Below are positions 12,948 to 13,486 of a stretch of DNA of 13,486 nt, in pieces. Position 1 is the stretch's first letter, and each line of letters opens with the position of its first letter. The position numbers and the translations under genes were made by a program. The notes under the pieces were generated by a model. The model searched no databases. It worked only from the letters and a program-made list of their open reading frames with translations, and was not told the origin of the DNA. Source of the stretch: an uncultured Oscillospiraceae bacterium (GTDB lineage: Bacteria > Bacillota > Clostridia > Oscillospirales > Oscillospiraceae); NCBI GenBank assembly GCA_934589835.1, contig CAKTOK010000042.1:1-13486 (forward strand), written 5' to 3'.

Positions 12948-13486
12948 ATGGCCGTGATCGAATACGATGACTATAAGCAGAAGCTGCTGGCGCTGGAGCC
13001 CACGCTGGGCGATCTGGAAAAGGCGTTGGGCATCCCCAAGGCTCGGGAGGAGCTGGCCGCTCTCCAGAAGGAGACGGAGCAGGACGGCTTCTGGAACGAT
13101 CTGGAGCGCAGCCAGAAGGTGAGCCAGCAGGTGAAGCGTCTGGAGAACAAGATCAAAAAGCACGACAAGCTGGTGTCCGAATGGGAGGATACCCTGACCC
13201 TCTGCGAAATGGCGCAGGAGGAGGACGATCCCTCCCAGCTGGACGACGTGGCGGCCGGCTACAACACGCTGGAAAAGGAGATCAGTGAGCGCCGTCTGGC
13301 CGCCCTGCTGTCCGGTGAGTATGACGGCAACAACGCCATCCTCACGTTCCATGCCGGCGCAGGCGGCACCGAGGCGCAGGACTGGACGGAGATGCTGTAC
13401 CGGATGTACACCCGCTGGGCCGAGCGCCACGGCTACACCTATCAGCTCATGGACTACGAGGCCGGCGACGAGGCGGGCATCAAGTC
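12948..13486 (+). CDS. prfB: Peptide chain release factor 2, N-terminal part
   Basis: The first 179 codons of RF2, which reads UGA and UAA stop codons and releases the nascent chain on the ribosome; the gene leaves the window before the GGQ and SPF motifs. Seen here are the N-terminal helical domain (IEYDDYKQKLLALEPTLGDL, then DGFWNDLERSQKV), a hinge, and the highly conserved start of domain 2, ILTFHAGAGGTEAQDW, followed by MLYRMYTRWAERHG and DYEAGDEAGIK. The start is firm: AAGGAG lies nine bases upstream and a strong promoter precedes it. The normal N-terminus is read straight through in one frame: there is no CTTTGAC-type slippery stop near codon 25, so the usual autoregulatory frameshift is absent. 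It is divergent from the DUF4358 operon. Confidence 0.95.
   Translation, partial: MAVIEYDDYKQKLLALEPTLGDLEKALGIPKAREELAALQKETEQDGFWNDLERSQKVSQQVKRLENKIKKHDKLVSEWEDTLTLCEMAQEEDDPSQLDDVAAGYNTLEKEISERRLAALLSGEYDGNNAILTFHAGAGGTEAQDWTEMLYRMYTRWAERHGYTYQLMDYEAGDEAGIK

Noticed and set aside
12714..13430. Minus-strand open frame opposite prfB
   Set aside because: It covers a conserved release-factor sequence on the other strand and the prfB promoter; no ribosome site or motif of its own.

Overview
The window looks like chromosomal DNA of a GC-rich, spore-forming gut Firmicute, probably of the Oscillospiraceae/Ruminococcaceae type. That is inferred from an alpha/beta spore-protein fragment, strong AGGAGG ribosome sites, intrinsic terminators with U-tracts, a (S/R)-T-G-D sortase-like anchor on a surface protein, and DHHW/MBOAT and DUF4358 genes common in these clostridia. 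No tRNA, rRNA, CRISPR array or intact mobile element is visible.

Layout. (1) 1-120: the start of an Rrf2-type regulator on the minus strand, with a very good promoter overlapped by inverted repeats that look like an autoregulatory operator. (2) 121-867: a scar. A lower-GC stretch holds the decayed C-terminus of what may be a large serine recombinase (minus strand) and abuts the C-terminal 37 residues of an alpha/beta small acid-soluble spore protein (plus strand), which still has its terminator. (3) 892-5660: the most interesting unit. A sigma-A promoter and a cobalamin riboswitch with a short P6, followed by two near-copy terminators, precede a 1429-residue secreted protein with two tandem DUF4465 domains, two Ig-like domains, a beta-helix/GLUG region, cysteine knuckles and a cell-wall anchor. 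I read this as a vitamin-B12-responsive, probably B12-capturing surface protein of a Gram-positive cell. (4) 5694-8380: four small, independent genes: a 73-residue membrane protein, an unrecognised 145-residue protein (minus strand), a DUF5662 protein and a stand-alone radical SAM enzyme, separated by strong terminators, two of them bidirectional.

(5) 8382-12710, minus strand: a gene set read DUF4358 lipoprotein, DHHW protein 1, MBOAT O-acyltransferase, DHHW protein 2. The acyltransferase would pass acyl groups across the membrane and the two SGNH-like DHHW proteins would use them outside to acylate a cell-wall or exopolysaccharide glycan. A hairpin with a U-tract between DHHW1 and MBOAT could lower expression of the last two genes. 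(6) 12879-13486: divergent promoter and the first 179 codons of prfB (release factor 2), read here in one frame without the programmed frameshift found in many bacteria.
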